Under the pieces are notes generated by a model, which ran no database searches, was not told the origin of the DNA, and saw nothing but the letters and a program-made list of their open reading frames with translations. The position numbers and the translations under genes are program-made. Positions 20,980 through 21,884 of a DNA stretch of 21,884 nt are shown here, in pieces. The stretch is taken from contig CABSJA010000032.1 of the NCBI GenBank assembly GCA_902477915.1, forward strand, positions 1-21,884, written 5' to 3'. The DNA comes from an uncultured Veillonella sp. (GTDB lineage Bacteria; Bacillota; Negativicutes; Veillonellales; Veillonellaceae). Every line of letters starts with the position of its first letter. Positions within the stretch are counted from its first letter, which is position 1.

Positions 20980-21849
20980 TTACTTTTCATGTCCAAAGTC
21001 GTCCCCTACTTCACAGGTTACCGTTATAGGCTCGTCCTTACCATAGGGTACAAAGGTGAGTTCTGACGCATGTAAGCATTGACGTGTATAGGGTTTATTG
21101 CGTGTCCCATACATGGCATCTCCCACAATAGGATGACCAATGTGTTCCATGTGCACGCGGATTTGATGTGTTCTGCCGGTTAATAATTTGAACTTCAATA
21201 GCGTATGTTCACCTTCATGACCAACAACGGTATATTCCGTTTGAGCTGGTTGACCAAATTCATCGATGACACGGCGATTATCAAATACTGGATCTACACC
21301 GATAGGTTCATCAACTACGCCATCTTCGTTAATATAGCCTTCTACTAAGCCTGTGTAGATACGGTCGATACGACCAGCTTGTAATTCATCAGTGTAATAT
21401 TGCTGAGCTTCCTTTGTTTTACCAAAGAGAATACAACCAGATGTGTCTCGGTCAAGACGATGTACAGGGCGCACCTTGTGAACTACACCTTTTTTAGCAT
21501 AATACCCAGCCACATAGTTACTCAATGTACCAGATTTAGTTTGTCCCGCTGGATGAACAAGCATGAATGGAGCTTTATCAACCACCAAGGTATGAGCATC
21601 TTCGTAGAGAACTGTAATAGGGCCTTTTTCTACATCGACGCCATAGTCCTTATCCTGTGGTAATTCCAAAGTTAACACATCACCCTTTTTGAGAGAACGC
21701 TGGGAATGGGCTACACGGCTATTTACTTTCACCCGTTTCTTGCGGAACATCATTTGAATATCTCGAGAGGATAATGAAAAGCGTTCCTTTACATATTTAG
21801 AGACCGTCAATTCTGTTGGTTCTTTCACTGTATACGTTTTCCAGCTCAT
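20980..21849 (-). CDS. RluA/RluD-family pseudouridine synthase with S4 domain
   Basis: A 289-residue synthase, typical of the family. An N-terminal S4 RNA-binding domain (about 12-65: TVSKYVKERFSLSSRDIQMM, then RVKVNSRVAHSQRSLKKGD) leads to the catalytic domain with the active-site motif HRLDRDTSG, catalytic D133, preceded by LVVDKAPFMLVHPAG. The normal 'DKP' is DKA here, a mild deviation. LLTGRTHQIRVHMEHIGHPIVGD and a C-terminal LHASELTF motif complete it. It modifies uridines in rRNA or tRNA; the site is unknown. GGTGG lies before the ATG. It lacks the heptapeptide insert seen in the other RluA protein here, so it serves as an internal comparison. The promoter would lie beyond the right edge. 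Confidence 0.92.
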   Translation of the reverse strand: MSWKTYTVKEPTELTVSKYVKERFSLSSRDIQMMFRKKRVKVNSRVAHSQRSLKKGDVLTLELPQDKDYGVDVEKGPITVLYEDAHTLVVDKAPFMLVHPAGQTKSGTLSNYVAGYYAKKGVVHKVRPVHRLDRDTSGCILFGKTKEAQQYYTDELQAGRIDRIYTGLVEGYINEDGVVDEPIGVDPVFDNRRVIDEFGQPAQTEYTVVGHEGEHTLLKFKLLTGRTHQIRVHMEHIGHPIVGDAMYGTRNKPYTRQCLHASELTFVPYGKDEPITVTCEVGDDFGHEK

Positions 21850-21884
21850 ATTACCACCATTCGTTAATATATGTTTTTTGTTCA

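Overview
The window looks like chromosomal DNA of a low-GC member of the Negativicutes, most probably Veillonella or a close relative. This rests on gene content and protein style rather than a database match. The clues are a dnaX-ybaB-recR-bofA cluster, a short SRP RNA just upstream of dnaX, AGGAGG-type ribosome binding sites, and several small secreted proteins with simple signal peptides. No phage, insertion sequence, CRISPR array, tRNA or rRNA was seen. Almost all genes lie on the minus strand; the exceptions are a purine permease fragment at the left edge and cycA.

Left part (1-7.7 kb): the C-terminal end of an NCS2 purine permease (+) is followed by a terminator and a minus-strand run of three tandem paralogous secreted proteins of unknown function (257-3156). 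One of these is an internally doubled version and one has a frameshifted C-terminus. Next come a NimA/PPOX-like flavin protein (3391-3903), a CycA-type amino acid permease on the plus strand with a strong promoter and a leader hairpin (4057-5624), a small secreted protein (5659-6231), and a cation diffusion facilitator with the Asn-Asp/Asp-Asp metal-site signature of manganese exporters (6505-7629).

Middle part (7.9-15.9 kb): a tightly packed minus-strand housekeeping cluster reads SRP RNA, dnaX, ybaB, recR, bofA, a UvrD-type helicase carrying an inserted DEDDh exonuclease, and an RluA-family pseudouridine synthase. These genes serve replication (clamp loader), recombinational repair (RecR, helicase-exonuclease), protein targeting (SRP RNA) and RNA modification. 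The spacings (TAATG overlap, 0-9 nt gaps) indicate an operon with translational coupling from ybaB or dnaX down to rluA.

The most striking signal is inside that rluA gene. An in-frame insert (about residues 222-268) encodes repeated Val-Asp-Lys/Ile heptapeptides. At the DNA level it is an array of DnaA-box-like 9-mers (TTATNCACA and one-mismatch variants), all in one orientation, with start-to-start spacing of 12, 21, 21, 21, 21 and 12 bp. This looks like a DnaA-binding array hidden in a coding sequence.

Right part (15.9-21.9 kb): a complete 1527-residue glutamate synthase large subunit (gltB, no gltD next to it) and a second RluA-family synthase with an N-terminal S4 domain. The 434-bp gap between them holds a strong terminator, a pair of 46-bp direct repeats whose internal hairpin shows a compensatory base-pair change, and a 16-bp palindrome inside a possible mini-ORF upstream of gltB. 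The gltB terminator hairpin contains the -35 element of the SRP RNA promoter.
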